Shown here piece after piece: positions 1 through 5,542 of a stretch of DNA of 8,265 nucleotides; position 1 is the first letter of the stretch; the number at the start of each line of letters is the position of its first letter. Below the pieces are notes generated by a model. The model saw nothing but the letters and a program-made list of their open reading frames with translations, was not told the DNA's origin and searched no databases. Source of the DNA: Acidilobaceae archaeon (GTDB lineage: Archaea > Thermoproteota > Thermoprotei_A > Sulfolobales > Acidilobaceae); the NCBI GenBank assembly GCA_027044005.1, contig JALUDK010000323.1:1-8265 (forward strand), in the 5' to 3' direction. The position numbers and the translations under genes were made by a program.

Positions 1-158
1 CTTCTCGAGTGTTCTGCGTAGTAGGCGTGCCATCGCCCCATTACTTCCCTGATCACGGCCACAGCTGCCTCTAGGTCCTCTACTACCCTTAGCCTGCTAT
101 CTCCTTGAGCTTCTCTATCATGAGCTTGTATACCTCCTCCATTTCCTCTCTCGAACAT
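1..158 (-). CDS. Start of an unrecognised gene, cut by the window edge
   Basis: The minus strand stays open from about position 158 to the window edge in a frame different from the DHH gene it overlaps. The part beyond the DHH stop reads as an amphipathic helix (LRVVEDLEAAVAVIREVM) followed by GRWHAYYAEHSR, with the same codon taste as the neighbouring genes, so I think it is coding. The start is unresolved. The ATG at 158 has a GGTGGG motif 6 bases upstream but would overlap the DHH gene by 70 bases. No ATG, GTG or TTG occurs in frame between it and the GTG at 62, which would drop most of the helix; further in-frame starts are a GTG at 56 and an ATG at 41. I recognise no family. It is probably co-transcribed with the DHH gene. 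Confidence 0.42.
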   Translation of the reverse strand, partial: MFERGNGGGIQAHDREAQGDSRLRVVEDLEAAVAVIREVMGRWHAYYAEHSR

Positions 159-1156
159 TCGACGCCCACCACGTTGTTATTCCTCTGGTACTTGCCACCC
201 GCCTCGTAGCCCAGCTTCTTAAAGTAGCGTATTAGAGGGGTCAGGGGCTTGTCGTAGCCGTAGGCCCGTGCATAGACCCTGGCTTCATCCGTGGATGAGG
301 CATAATATGCTACTACGACTATCTTGCCCCTATGCTTGGATGCTAGGTGCCTCGCTAGCTTGCTGGCATGCCTGCCCTCCCCTGCCAAGACTACTCCTAG
401 GATTCCCGGAGCCTCCTCCCTAAGCTCCTTCACTGCCCTTGCCACTAGCTCCTCCCACTCGACGTCGGCCTGGGTCCTTAACGTAGTTAGCAGCGGATCG
501 TTTAGCACGCTCTTGAATGGATCGAATTGTCCTATTGCATGGACTTTAGGGATCCAGCGGAGGCCGTGGTAGTTCCCCATCCTATCTATAGAGTTTAGCT
601 GCTCTACTGCCTCTTGTATTATCCAGTAGTCGTTAACAGGATCTAACCCTGCCTCTACCATGTAGTTCTGGTATTCCCTGTTTGCCTTAGCGGCTGGGCC
701 TAGGTCGCCTACTATGCTTGCCGCTACTAGGGCTGGGTGGTACTTGCCTAGTAGCCTGGCTAGGACGTGCGCCGCGCTTGGCCATTTCCCCTCCTGGTCC
801 CCCTTGCTTGCTGGGTTTATGTACTCGACGTTCGGGTTTCTAGGCTCTTCCTCTTGGTAGTGATGGTCTACTACTATAATCCTGGCTCCAGTTTCCTCCG
901 CTATCATGTCTAGGACCTTGCCTGGATAGGCTAGGTCTAGTATGAGTATTGTCCTGCTCCTCGTCAGGCTTTTCTTCAACGATTCTATGAATTCCCTCGT
1001 CACTTTGAACGTGAATTTTGGGGGATGTAGTACAGTGTCTTCCCCTGCTGCCATGACTATATGCATTGCAGATATCATGCCATCAGCGTCCCAGTGGTAC
1101 ACTACAACCGGTGATCCCCTGGCTGTTATGTCCTCTATGAAGCCTTCCCTCACCAT
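89..1156 (-). CDS. DHH-superfamily phosphoesterase (RecJ/NrnA-like)
   Basis: This is a DHH-family phosphoesterase, a Mn-dependent hydrolase fold that includes RecJ exonucleases, oligonucleotide/pAp phosphatases and archaeal RecJ-like proteins. Numbered from the GTG at 1165, motif I is HWDADG (residues 24-29), a second metal ligand is probably D77 in ILDLA, the DHH motif is VVDHH (98-102), and motif IV is GDLG (153-156). The C-terminal third ends in a degenerate DHHA1-like stretch (GGK..., about 323) lacking the usual GGH, so the substrate is unclear. I prefer the ATG at 1156: a GGTGGG motif sits 4 bases upstream, and the GTG at 1165 is part of that motif. The frame is open upstream to the stop of the preceding TrmY-like gene, but holds no ATG, GTG or TTG there. 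A role in nucleic-acid degradation or repair is family-level inference only. Confidence 0.9.
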   Translation of the reverse strand: MVREGFIEDITARGSPVVVYHWDADGMISAMHIVMAAGEDTVLHPPKFTFKVTREFIESLKKSLTRSRTILILDLAYPGKVLDMIAEETGARIIVVDHHYQEEEPRNPNVEYINPASKGDQEGKWPSAAHVLARLLGKYHPALVAASIVGDLGPAAKANREYQNYMVEAGLDPVNDYWIIQEAVEQLNSIDRMGNYHGLRWIPKVHAIGQFDPFKSVLNDPLLTTLRTQADVEWEELVARAVKELREEAPGILGVVLAGEGRHASKLARHLASKHRGKIVVVAYYASSTDEARVYARAYGYDKPLTPLIRYFKKLGYEAGGKYQRNNNVVGVECSREEMEEVYKLMIEKLKEIAG

Positions 1157-1246
1157 GTGACCCACCCATGTATCTATCCCTGGAGTCTGGTGGAGCTGTA
1201 TTATTACCCTCTCCGTATCCAGGTTGGGATCGGCCCGGATGATGAG

Positions 1247-1273
1247 CCAACACCTAGGGGGACCCCGTGTGGG
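1247..1273. repeat. Imperfect GC-rich inverted repeat between the trmY-like and DHH genes
   Basis: CCAACAC (1247-1253) and GTGTGGG (1267-1273) pair with one mismatch around a GC-rich loop. The element lies in the roughly 120-bp gap just downstream of the trmY-like stop on the minus strand. It could be a terminator or processing hairpin for that transcript. No U-tract follows it directly, so a terminator role is weak. Confidence 0.3.
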
Positions 1274-1279
1274 GGTGGC

Positions 1280-1756
1280 CTATTCCCTGCGGCTCGACGG
1301 GCCGCAGAGGGTGGCTCTCCTCCACGCTGTGTATAGTATTGCCTGGTACGTTTGCAGGCTTATTGGACCCAGGCTCACGAGTGCGTGTGACGCCCTGCGT
1401 AGGTCCTCGTATAGCTCTCCTGGGAATCCAGTGTGCCCTCCTAGTAGGAACGCCGTGTCACCGCATATACTGTCCCCCAGCTGCGATATGTCACTTCCAG
1501 CCTCGTCTAGCATTATTATTGTACACTTCCTACACAGCCTTATAGGGTCTAGAGGATCCCCGCTCTTTATCTCTATACTCCTACTCCTGCCCTTGTATGC
1601 TGCCAGGATCTCTGACACTACCTGCCTTATACTTCCTAGCCCCCACCGCCTAACGCGGAGGATCTTGACCGGTTCTGGGGGGCCCATGAGTACACCTGTG
1701 AATCCAGGGTTTGGATCGTATCCTGCTGCTATTATGCTGGAGGCTATAACGTCCAT
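1280..1756 (-). CDS. TrmY-like SPOUT RNA methyltransferase (COG1901/DUF358 type), start unclear
   Basis: The product resembles archaeal TrmY, the SAM-dependent SPOUT enzyme that methylates N1 of pseudouridine 54 in the tRNA T-loop. Family landmarks in order are MDVIASS after a GGR just upstream (family GRxDVLxRC), GPPEPVKI (about residues 25-32, family GPPxPPK), and the knot region FLLGGHTGF followed by SLGPISLQTYQAI. The family usually has GDH where this protein has GGH. From the ATG at 1756 the protein is 158 residues, clearly shorter than the roughly 200 I recall for the family. The missing N terminus is readable upstream in frame with no ATG, GTG or TTG (see 1757-1828), so the coordinates given are a minimum. 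The gene follows the membrane methyltransferase gene by about 10 bases if the extension is used. The exact RNA target is inferred from the family. Confidence 0.78.
   Translation of the reverse strand: MDVIASSIIAAGYDPNPGFTGVLMGPPEPVKILRVRRWGLGSIRQVVSEILAAYKGRSRSIEIKSGDPLDPIRLCRKCTIIMLDEAGSDISQLGDSICGDTAFLLGGHTGFPGELYEDLRRASHALVSLGPISLQTYQAILYTAWRRATLCGPSSRRE
1287..1307. repeat. Perfect 7-bp inverted repeat at the 3' end of the trmY-like gene
   Basis: CTGCGGC (1287-1293) and GCCGCAG (1301-1307) are exact reverse complements with a 7-base loop. In the mRNA this is a strong GC hairpin ending 4 bases before the stop codon and encoding the last residues after the methyltransferase fold. It may influence termination, decay or readthrough into the DHH gene, or may be chance in GC-rich codons. 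Confidence 0.4.
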
Positions 1757-1828
1757 CCTGCCTCCTTGGCTTGCTTGCCCTTTGAGTGTGAATATTGGCC
1801 CCGTGGCTGCTGTGGGCGAGTAGACTAT
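1757..1828 (-). other. Conserved N-terminal extension of the trmY-like gene without a standard start codon
   Basis: Reading upstream of the ATG at 1756 in the same frame gives YIVYSPTAATGPIFTL and then KGQASQGGR, which aligns with the family N terminus (FxLxxxxxTxPxFxLxDLPGxGGR) leading into MDV. The frame is open to a stop at about 1880-1882, but contains no ATG, GTG or TTG. An ATA codon at 1828-1826 follows an AAGG motif (1840-1837) by 8 bases, a normal ribosome-binding distance, and that motif overlaps the stop of the preceding gene. Possible explanations are an AUA start, a frameshift from an upstream start, or a sequence error. Confidence 0.6.
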
Positions 1829-1838
1829 GTACTCTGCC

Positions 1839-2381
1839 TTACCTGGGCTTTCCGAGGATCCTGGAGTACCCGTATCTGATCACCCCTACTATAGAGAGCC
1901 TTGGCACCCTCTCCCTGTATCTTCTATACTCCTCTGCTTGTGTGAGCTCACGCTCCTCCACTATTGATGCCAGTGCTACCCATACTGTCACTACTGGTAT
2001 TGATAGTAGCAGTCGTGGGTCTACTATTGTTAGCGCTATTGTTATGAGTAGTGTCGAAGAGTATACTGGGTGGCGTGTGTGGGAGAAGGGGCCCTCTACT
2101 ATTATAACTGTTGGCCCTGTGCATCTTGCCTCCTTTTTTATCAAGCTTCTTAGCATTCTAGCCCCGCCGCAGAAGTATCTTTTAGGACCTCCTAGTATGT
2201 GTATTGTGTCTCTTATCGTTACTAGTGCTGGGATTATGAGGATCGCCGCTGCGGGGGCTAGCCAGGGTATGGAGCCTGGTAGGTTTGCCAGTAGCTTGTG
2301 GGATGTGTAGAGGATGATTGTGTAGACTGATAGTATTAGGACTGGTATTATGGGGTAGTGCTTGCAGTGGTCATGGGTCAC
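1839..2381 (-). CDS. Isoprenylcysteine/phospholipid methyltransferase-like membrane protein (ICMT/PEMT family)
   Basis: This is a small integral membrane protein with the C-terminal signature of the ICMT/PEMT superfamily, SAM-dependent enzymes that methylate prenylcysteines or phospholipid head groups in membranes. Numbered from the GTG at 2405, hydrophobic segments lie at about 17-40, 47-66 and 116-149. The motif GPFSHTRHPVY is at 105-115, EERE at 150-153, and EYRRYRERVPR at 159-169, matching the family pattern RHPxY...EExxL...Y..Y...VP. I prefer the GTG at 2381 (residue 9) because GGGAG lies 7 bases upstream; it overlaps the preceding gene by 11 bases. The GTG at 2405 is the alternative. 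The natural substrate is unknown; the similarity only supports membrane methyl transfer. It is probably translationally coupled with its neighbours. Confidence 0.82.
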   Translation of the reverse strand: MTHDHCKHYPIIPVLILSVYTIILYTSHKLLANLPGSIPWLAPAAAILIIPALVTIRDTIHILGGPKRYFCGGARMLRSLIKKEARCTGPTVIIVEGPFSHTRHPVYSSTLLITIALTIVDPRLLLSIPVVTVWVALASIVEERELTQAEEYRRYRERVPRLSIVGVIRYGYSRILGKPR

Positions 2382-2697
2382 CTGAGATCTCCCTGAGCTT
2401 TTCACGGGCTTGGCGTAGCGCCTCTTCTGGGTCTGGCTGTGTAGTCTTGGGGTCGAATGGGAATTGGCTTAGTATTAGCTTTATGGAGCCGTCTTCTAGC
2501 TCGGCGAATAGCTGGGGGAGCCATGCCATGCCTAGGTCGTCCGTGTCCCCGTGGGTTATTGCGAAGACGTAGTCCTCCTTCTTTACCTCTACCTCTACTC
2601 CAGCGTCTTTTGCCAGTTGCTCAGCTAGCTTTAGCCAGGCCTTGTGGAGCGGGTGGGACTCGATTGTGTCTAGTATGATCTTCCTTATCTTCCCCAT
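2371..2697 (-). CDS. Conserved-looking 108-residue protein of unknown function
   Basis: I do not recognise this family. The protein is 108 residues, soluble and charged. An N-terminal helical part (about 1-32, with ESHPLHKAWLKLAEQLAKDAG) is followed by a strand (VEVEVKK), then YVFAITHGDTDD (43-54), LPQLFAELEDGSIKLILSQF (60-79), and a charged C-terminal helix (89-105). The pattern suggests a small alpha/beta domain, and the acidic HGDTDD patch could bind metal, but no function can be assigned. The ATG at 2697 has a GGAGGAG motif about 12 bases upstream and a TATA-like element 46 bases upstream. It seems to lead a run containing the membrane methyltransferase, the TrmY-like protein and the DHH phosphoesterase. 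Confidence 0.8.
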   Translation of the reverse strand: MGKIRKIILDTIESHPLHKAWLKLAEQLAKDAGVEVEVKKEDYVFAITHGDTDDLGMAWLPQLFAELEDGSIKLILSQFPFDPKTTQPDPEEALRQAREKLREISGDP

Positions 2698-2742
2698 GGG
2701 TGTGCCACTCTCCTCCAGGCGGTGTCCTGGGCGGCTGGCAGG

Positions 2743-2750
2743 TTTTAATA
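2743..2750 (-). promoter_or_regulatory. Probable TATA box for the 108-residue-protein operon
   Basis: TATTAAAA on the minus strand sits in the 59-bp gap between the endonuclease IV stop and the ATG at 2697. An archaeal start site about 25 bases downstream would give a leader of roughly 20 bases that still contains the GGAGGAG ribosome-binding motif. Confidence 0.45.
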
Positions 2751-2756
2751 CCTATG

Positions 2757-3596
2757 CTATCCCTCCTGGCAGGCCTTCTTCATCACCAGCGCGTCTTTGT
2801 CTAGTATTGGGCTCTCGCTTATGATCACAGCGTTGATCCCGGTCTCCTTGTAGGCTCTGCATACTATGCTCCACTCAGGGCCATACTCCTCCTCGTCTAG
2901 TGTGTGGTGCATTCTCTCTCCTCCCTTCCCATACTCTATCCTTGAGAAGTGGGTGTGCAGAGGGTCTATGGCTCTCTTTCCTAGTTCCTTCTCAATCTTT
3001 TCTATTACTCCTATAACCTGGTCTACGCTTGTAACCATTTTTCCCTCGTACCTTGCATAGAGGTGCGCCCAGTCCACTGTTGGCCTGCACCTGCCTAGGG
3101 CTGCGCATATCTCTATCGCCTCTTCCACATCCCCGACCTGGCTGGTTTTACCCATGATCTCTGGCGAGAAATCGGGCTTCTTCACCCACGGTGGCAGGAG
3201 TTCTTGGGCCTTCTTGTAGCCTTCGATTACCCTCTCTAAGGCCTTCCTCTTGTCTTCATGGCCCTTATAGAAGCCTGAGTGGATTACTACTGCGTAGGCC
3301 CCCATCCACTCTGCTGCTATCATAGACTCTACTATCCTCTTTATGCTTCTCTCCCAGGTGCCCTGGTCTAGGCTGGCTAGGTTTATGTAGTATGGTGCAT
3401 GCATGCTCATTACTATGTCGTTCTTCTCCGCCTCCTCGCCTAGTAGGCGTGCCTTCTTCTCGCTTATCCTGACTCCTCTTACTGCCTCGTATTCTAGCGC
3501 ATCTAGCCCTATCTCTCTGAGGTATGCTGGTACCTTCTCCATTGCACCTTTGAAGTCGAGGGGTTTGCCTGCGGGTCCGAACCTTAGCTTGCCCAC
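2757..3596 (-). CDS. nfo: Endonuclease IV-type AP endonuclease (xylose-isomerase-like TIM barrel)
   Basis: The product is a 279-residue endonuclease IV homologue, a zinc-dependent TIM-barrel enzyme that cuts DNA at abasic sites in base excision repair. Candidate zinc ligands in order are H66 (SMHAPYY), H106 (IHSGFY), E146 (SPEIMGK), D175 and H178 (TVDWAH), H214 (PLHTHFSRI), H230 or H231 (GERMHH), and E261 (ISESP). This follows the E. coli Nfo order, except that the canonical DxH pair is replaced by GERMHH, which I believe is typical of an archaeal branch. The GTG start at 3596 has GGAGGAG 4 bases upstream. The gene has its own probable promoter and an inverted repeat in its leader. Length is close to the roughly 280 residues of the family. 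The fold is clear; activity on abasic sites is inferred. Confidence 0.92.
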   Translation of the reverse strand: MGKLRFGPAGKPLDFKGAMEKVPAYLREIGLDALEYEAVRGVRISEKKARLLGEEAEKNDIVMSMHAPYYINLASLDQGTWERSIKRIVESMIAAEWMGAYAVVIHSGFYKGHEDKRKALERVIEGYKKAQELLPPWVKKPDFSPEIMGKTSQVGDVEEAIEICAALGRCRPTVDWAHLYARYEGKMVTSVDQVIGVIEKIEKELGKRAIDPLHTHFSRIEYGKGGERMHHTLDEEEYGPEWSIVCRAYKETGINAVIISESPILDKDALVMKKACQEG

Positions 3597-3605
3597 TCCT
3601 CTCCT

Positions 3606-3631
3606 CCCGGGTGTTTAAGGGTGTACCCGGG
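3606..3631. repeat. 26-bp interrupted palindrome in the endonuclease IV leader
   Basis: CCCGGGT (3606-3612) and ACCCGGG (3625-3631) are exact reverse complements separated by 12 bases. The element lies between the probable TATA box and the GTG start. On the mRNA strand its GGG (3608-3606) is also the first part of the GGGAGGAG ribosome-binding site. It could be a repressor operator over the transcription start, an RNA hairpin limiting ribosome access, or the 3' hairpin of the preceding vWA-like transcript. Confidence 0.55.
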
Positions 3632-3636
3632 GGGTT

Positions 3637-3643
3637 GTTTAAA
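3637..3643 (-). promoter_or_regulatory. Possible TATA box of the endonuclease IV gene
   Basis: TTTAAAC on the minus strand lies 41-47 bases upstream of the GTG at 3596, about the same spacing as the TATA-like element before position 2697. It overlaps the stop codon of the preceding vWA-like gene. A start site about 25 bases downstream would fall inside the interrupted palindrome. Confidence 0.4.
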
Positions 3644-4130
3644 CATGGGATCCTAGTATCTCTGCCACTAGCCTCTTGTAGTTAGTGTTCTTTCTGACTC
3701 TCTTGAGTATCAGGTTTCCCTTGTAGTCTTCCTCGTCTATCCATGGTGGTTTGCTGGGTCTTAGTGCTACTAGGCTTATCGTCGCCCCCGAGTCTATTGC
3801 ATAGTTTAGGTATATGTCTAGGTGTTTTATCCTGGAGCGTGCGCTCCATAGTAGGAGTAGTAGCCATTCTCCGGCCTCGTATGCCTCTGCTGCCTCCACT
3901 GCTTCTACTATTCCCGGCCCTGGGTTGGGTCTTCCTGGCATTACTGGTGCTTCTGTGTATGGCTGTGTTAGCCTCGCTTGGGGGCGGGGGTCTACCAGGG
4001 GTAGTGCCCTTTCTCCGAATATTATGAGTCCAATCATGTTCATGCCTCTACTTGTCTCTAGCTCCTCTAGGATCCTGTATACTACGTCTTGCTGCGTGTA
4101 CTTAGCCTTCTCTGCTACTACTATTATCAA
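3639..4130 (-). CDS. vWA-like protein that has lost its metal (MIDAS) site
   Basis: The sequence follows the preceding vWA protein segment by segment, but without the MIDAS residues. Counting from the TTG at 4130, LIIVVAEKA (1-9) replaces the strand carrying DxSxS, IGLIIFGERALPL (33-45) matches IGIVVFFGRSLPV, PGPGIVEAV (70-78) matches PGDGIVDSV, and WLLLLLWSAR (89-98) replaces the strand ending in ITDGD. I read it as a diverged tandem paralogue, 163 residues long. The frame extends upstream to 4208, but that would overlap the vWA gene by 73 bases. The TTG lies 5 bases past that gene's stop, with GGAGG 10 bases upstream, so I chose it. With no metal site it probably acts as a structural or binding partner, perhaps of the intact vWA protein; that is inference. 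Confidence 0.72.
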   Translation of the reverse strand: MIIVVAEKAKYTQQDVVYRILEELETSRGMNMIGLIIFGERALPLVDPRPQARLTQPYTEAPVMPGRPNPGPGIVEAVEAAEAYEAGEWLLLLLWSARSRIKHLDIYLNYAIDSGATISLVALRPSKPPWIDEEDYKGNLILKRVRKNTNYKRLVAEILGSHV

Positions 4131-4135
4131 CGTGG

Positions 4136-4702
4136 TTATGCCTCCTCTATGTATTCTAGTATTGCCGATAGTAGCTGGCTCCTGCTTGATGCATGCCTGT
4201 ATGTCCAACCGTAGGCCTCCATTCCCTTCCTGTATATCTCCTCTGTTTTCGGCTTCTCCCCTACTGTTATGGTGTATATTCTTACCCCGGCGTTGCTTGC
4301 ATAGAGCAGGGCTGCCTCCAGTGGGATTCCCAGGTTTATGTCCCCGTCTGTTATTAGTACTATTCCCTTCCTTCTCCCTTCCCTGGCTCTTCTCAGCATC
4401 TTTACCGAGTCTACTATTCCATCTCCTGGTGCTGACCCCTCTTCTGTGAAATTTATTCTGTACACTGTCTTTACTAGCTTGGCCTTGTCGTTGGTCAATG
4501 GCAGTACTGGGAGTGATCTGCCGAAGAACACGACTATACCGATCCTGTTCGAAGGATTTTCTAGCAGCCTTGATGCTAGTAGTAGCAGTGCCTCCTTGGA
4601 TGCGTCTAGCTTTGACGGCCTGAGGTCTCCGTAGCCTTTCCCCATGCTTAGGGAGACGTCTAGCAGTATTACCGTGTCTGTTAGGCCCTGCACAATCTTC
4701 AC
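4136..4702 (-). CDS. Small von Willebrand factor A (vWA) domain protein with MIDAS motif
   Basis: This is a stand-alone vWA (Rossmann-like) domain of 188 residues with no other module, signal peptide or membrane segment. The MIDAS motif is DVSLSM (D15, S17, S19). The position that is usually Thr in GTAxGDG is Ser in GSAPGDG (89-95), and ITDGD (117-121) supplies the last aspartate. IGIVVF (54-59) and the YTITVG strand (143-148) are also typical of BatA/BatB-like vWA domains, which bind partners through Mg and often work with MoxR AAA+ ATPases. No ATPase gene is visible here. The gene begins with a GTGA overlap on the RHH-PIN gene. A second GTG at 4693 has GGTGA 5 bases upstream and may be the true start. 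The degenerate paralogue follows after 5 bases. Confidence 0.87.
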   Translation of the reverse strand: MKIVQGLTDTVILLDVSLSMGKGYGDLRPSKLDASKEALLLLASRLLENPSNRIGIVVFFGRSLPVLPLTNDKAKLVKTVYRINFTEEGSAPGDGIVDSVKMLRRAREGRRKGIVLITDGDINLGIPLEAALLYASNAGVRIYTITVGEKPKTEEIYRKGMEAYGWTYRHASSRSQLLSAILEYIEEA

Positions 4703-5466
4703 CTTGTGGGTATTATCGCATCCGGTACTAGGAGTGGTATCGACTTGACGCTATATATAATCTCGACCGCCCGTTCAAAGGAGACTATACCTCTTGATAT
4801 ACTGTCTTTAAGTAGTGAGAGTGTACTATAGGCAGCCACACCCCTCTTCCTCGCGTAGTCCCTTGTTCTTATATCGTCGCTTAGGAGTATGGCTCCAGCC
4901 GCCTCTGCATAGCTCACTAGTGCCTCTTCTATATGCGTCACTAGGTGCCTCGGGGGCTCTGTTGGCACCGGTATTGGGGCTATGTGCATTATATTCGTGG
5001 CCCTTCTCCCCTTGGATAGCCTCCGTGCCATGTATACCTCTAGCTGGGGTTTCCCTGCTTCGGGATATAGGAACCTGTAGCCTCCGGTGTTCGTCTTTTC
5101 CTCTAGTATGTCATGCATGTCGCTCTCGTATATTACGAATGCGGTGAATGGGTCTACTACATAGGTTCCCGGTTCTGGGTCTCGTAGTTCCTCGCCTGTC
5201 CTGGCTCCTAGTAGTGGTAGTATCTCTTGTGATAGCATTATATCTATCATTACTTTGTATGGTTTGGAGGCGAAATAGGATGTGTATTGGAATGATGCGT
5301 CCTTGTTTATGTATAGTTGTAGTGCTATGTCTACTAGGTCCATCTTGTCTATCATATTCCTTACGGCGTCTCGTACAGCTTCAGCAACGCTTGAGTATAC
5401 ACCAAGTTCTACTAGTCTTCGTAGTTTTTCTTCTAGCACTCCTGATATTTCCACTGTTACAACCAT
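4699..5466 (-). CDS. Ribbon-helix-helix / PIN-like domain fusion protein
   Basis: Residues 3-41 look like a ribbon-helix-helix DNA-binding domain: strand VTVEISG, helix EEKLRRLVELG, then SSVAEAVRDAVRNMIDK, as in CopG/ParD-like antitoxins. Residues about 100-235 resemble a PIN-like nuclease (DUF3368-like). YVVDPFTAF gives D105, HIEEALVSYAEAAGA gives E181/E182, and LLSDDIRTRDYAR gives D197/D198 and D203, followed by a STLSLLKDSISRGIVS tail that mirrors the usual GTLGLLLxAKxxGLI end. A 60-residue linker (41-100) and an insert (118-170) are unassigned. In known type II toxin-antitoxin pairs these are two proteins; here they form one 255-residue chain. The ATG at 5466 lacks an obvious ribosome-binding site. 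The gene overlaps the vWA gene by 4 bases (GTGA). Nuclease activity is inferred from acidic residues only. Confidence 0.75.
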   Translation of the reverse strand: MVVTVEISGVLEEKLRRLVELGVYSSVAEAVRDAVRNMIDKMDLVDIALQLYINKDASFQYTSYFASKPYKVMIDIMLSQEILPLLGARTGEELRDPEPGTYVVDPFTAFVIYESDMHDILEEKTNTGGYRFLYPEAGKPQLEVYMARRLSKGRRATNIMHIAPIPVPTEPPRHLVTHIEEALVSYAEAAGAILLSDDIRTRDYARKRGVAAYSTLSLLKDSISRGIVSFERAVEIIYSVKSIPLLVPDAIIPTR

Positions 5467-5504
5467 ACCACGTCTGGCCCCGTTATTGTTGTTGCCTTCA
5501 CTCT

Positions 5505-5520
5505 GTATTAATGCTATACA
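5505..5520 (-). promoter_or_regulatory. Possible promoter of the RHH-PIN/vWA cassette
   Basis: The minus strand carries TGTATAG (5520-5514) and TTAATAC (5511-5505), TATA-like sequences about 40-54 bases upstream of the ATG at 5466. The distance of TTAATAC matches the TATA-to-start spacing of the two other probable promoters here. The whole gap is AT-rich, so the assignment is weak. Confidence 0.3.
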
Positions 5521-5542
5521 TTAGAACAGACTGATCCAACAT

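Noticed and set aside
1239..1245. ATGATGA resembling a C box of an archaeal C/D guide RNA in the trmY-DHH gap
   Set aside because: No CTGA D or D' box occurs at the needed distance downstream, so a C/D sRNA cannot be supported.
1224..1823. Long plus-strand open frame opposite the trmY-like gene
   Set aside because: It is antisense to a gene with recognisable family motifs, and its translation is rich in Ser, Pro and Leu with no domain pattern.
4136..4208. Longer upstream start (4208) for the vWA-like gene
   Set aside because: It would overlap the intact vWA gene by 73 bases, and the extra residues have no counterpart in the paralogue; the TTG at 4130 fits spacing and alignment better.
3814..4449. 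Plus-strand open frame of about 210 codons opposite the two vWA genes
   Set aside because: Low-complexity Ser/Leu/Pro translation opposite genes with clear alignment to each other; a product of codon bias on the minus strand.
5148..5534. Plus-strand open frame with hydrophobic translation near the RHH-PIN start
   Set aside because: The Leu/Val-rich translation comes from reverse-complemented codons of the minus-strand gene; no start context supports it.
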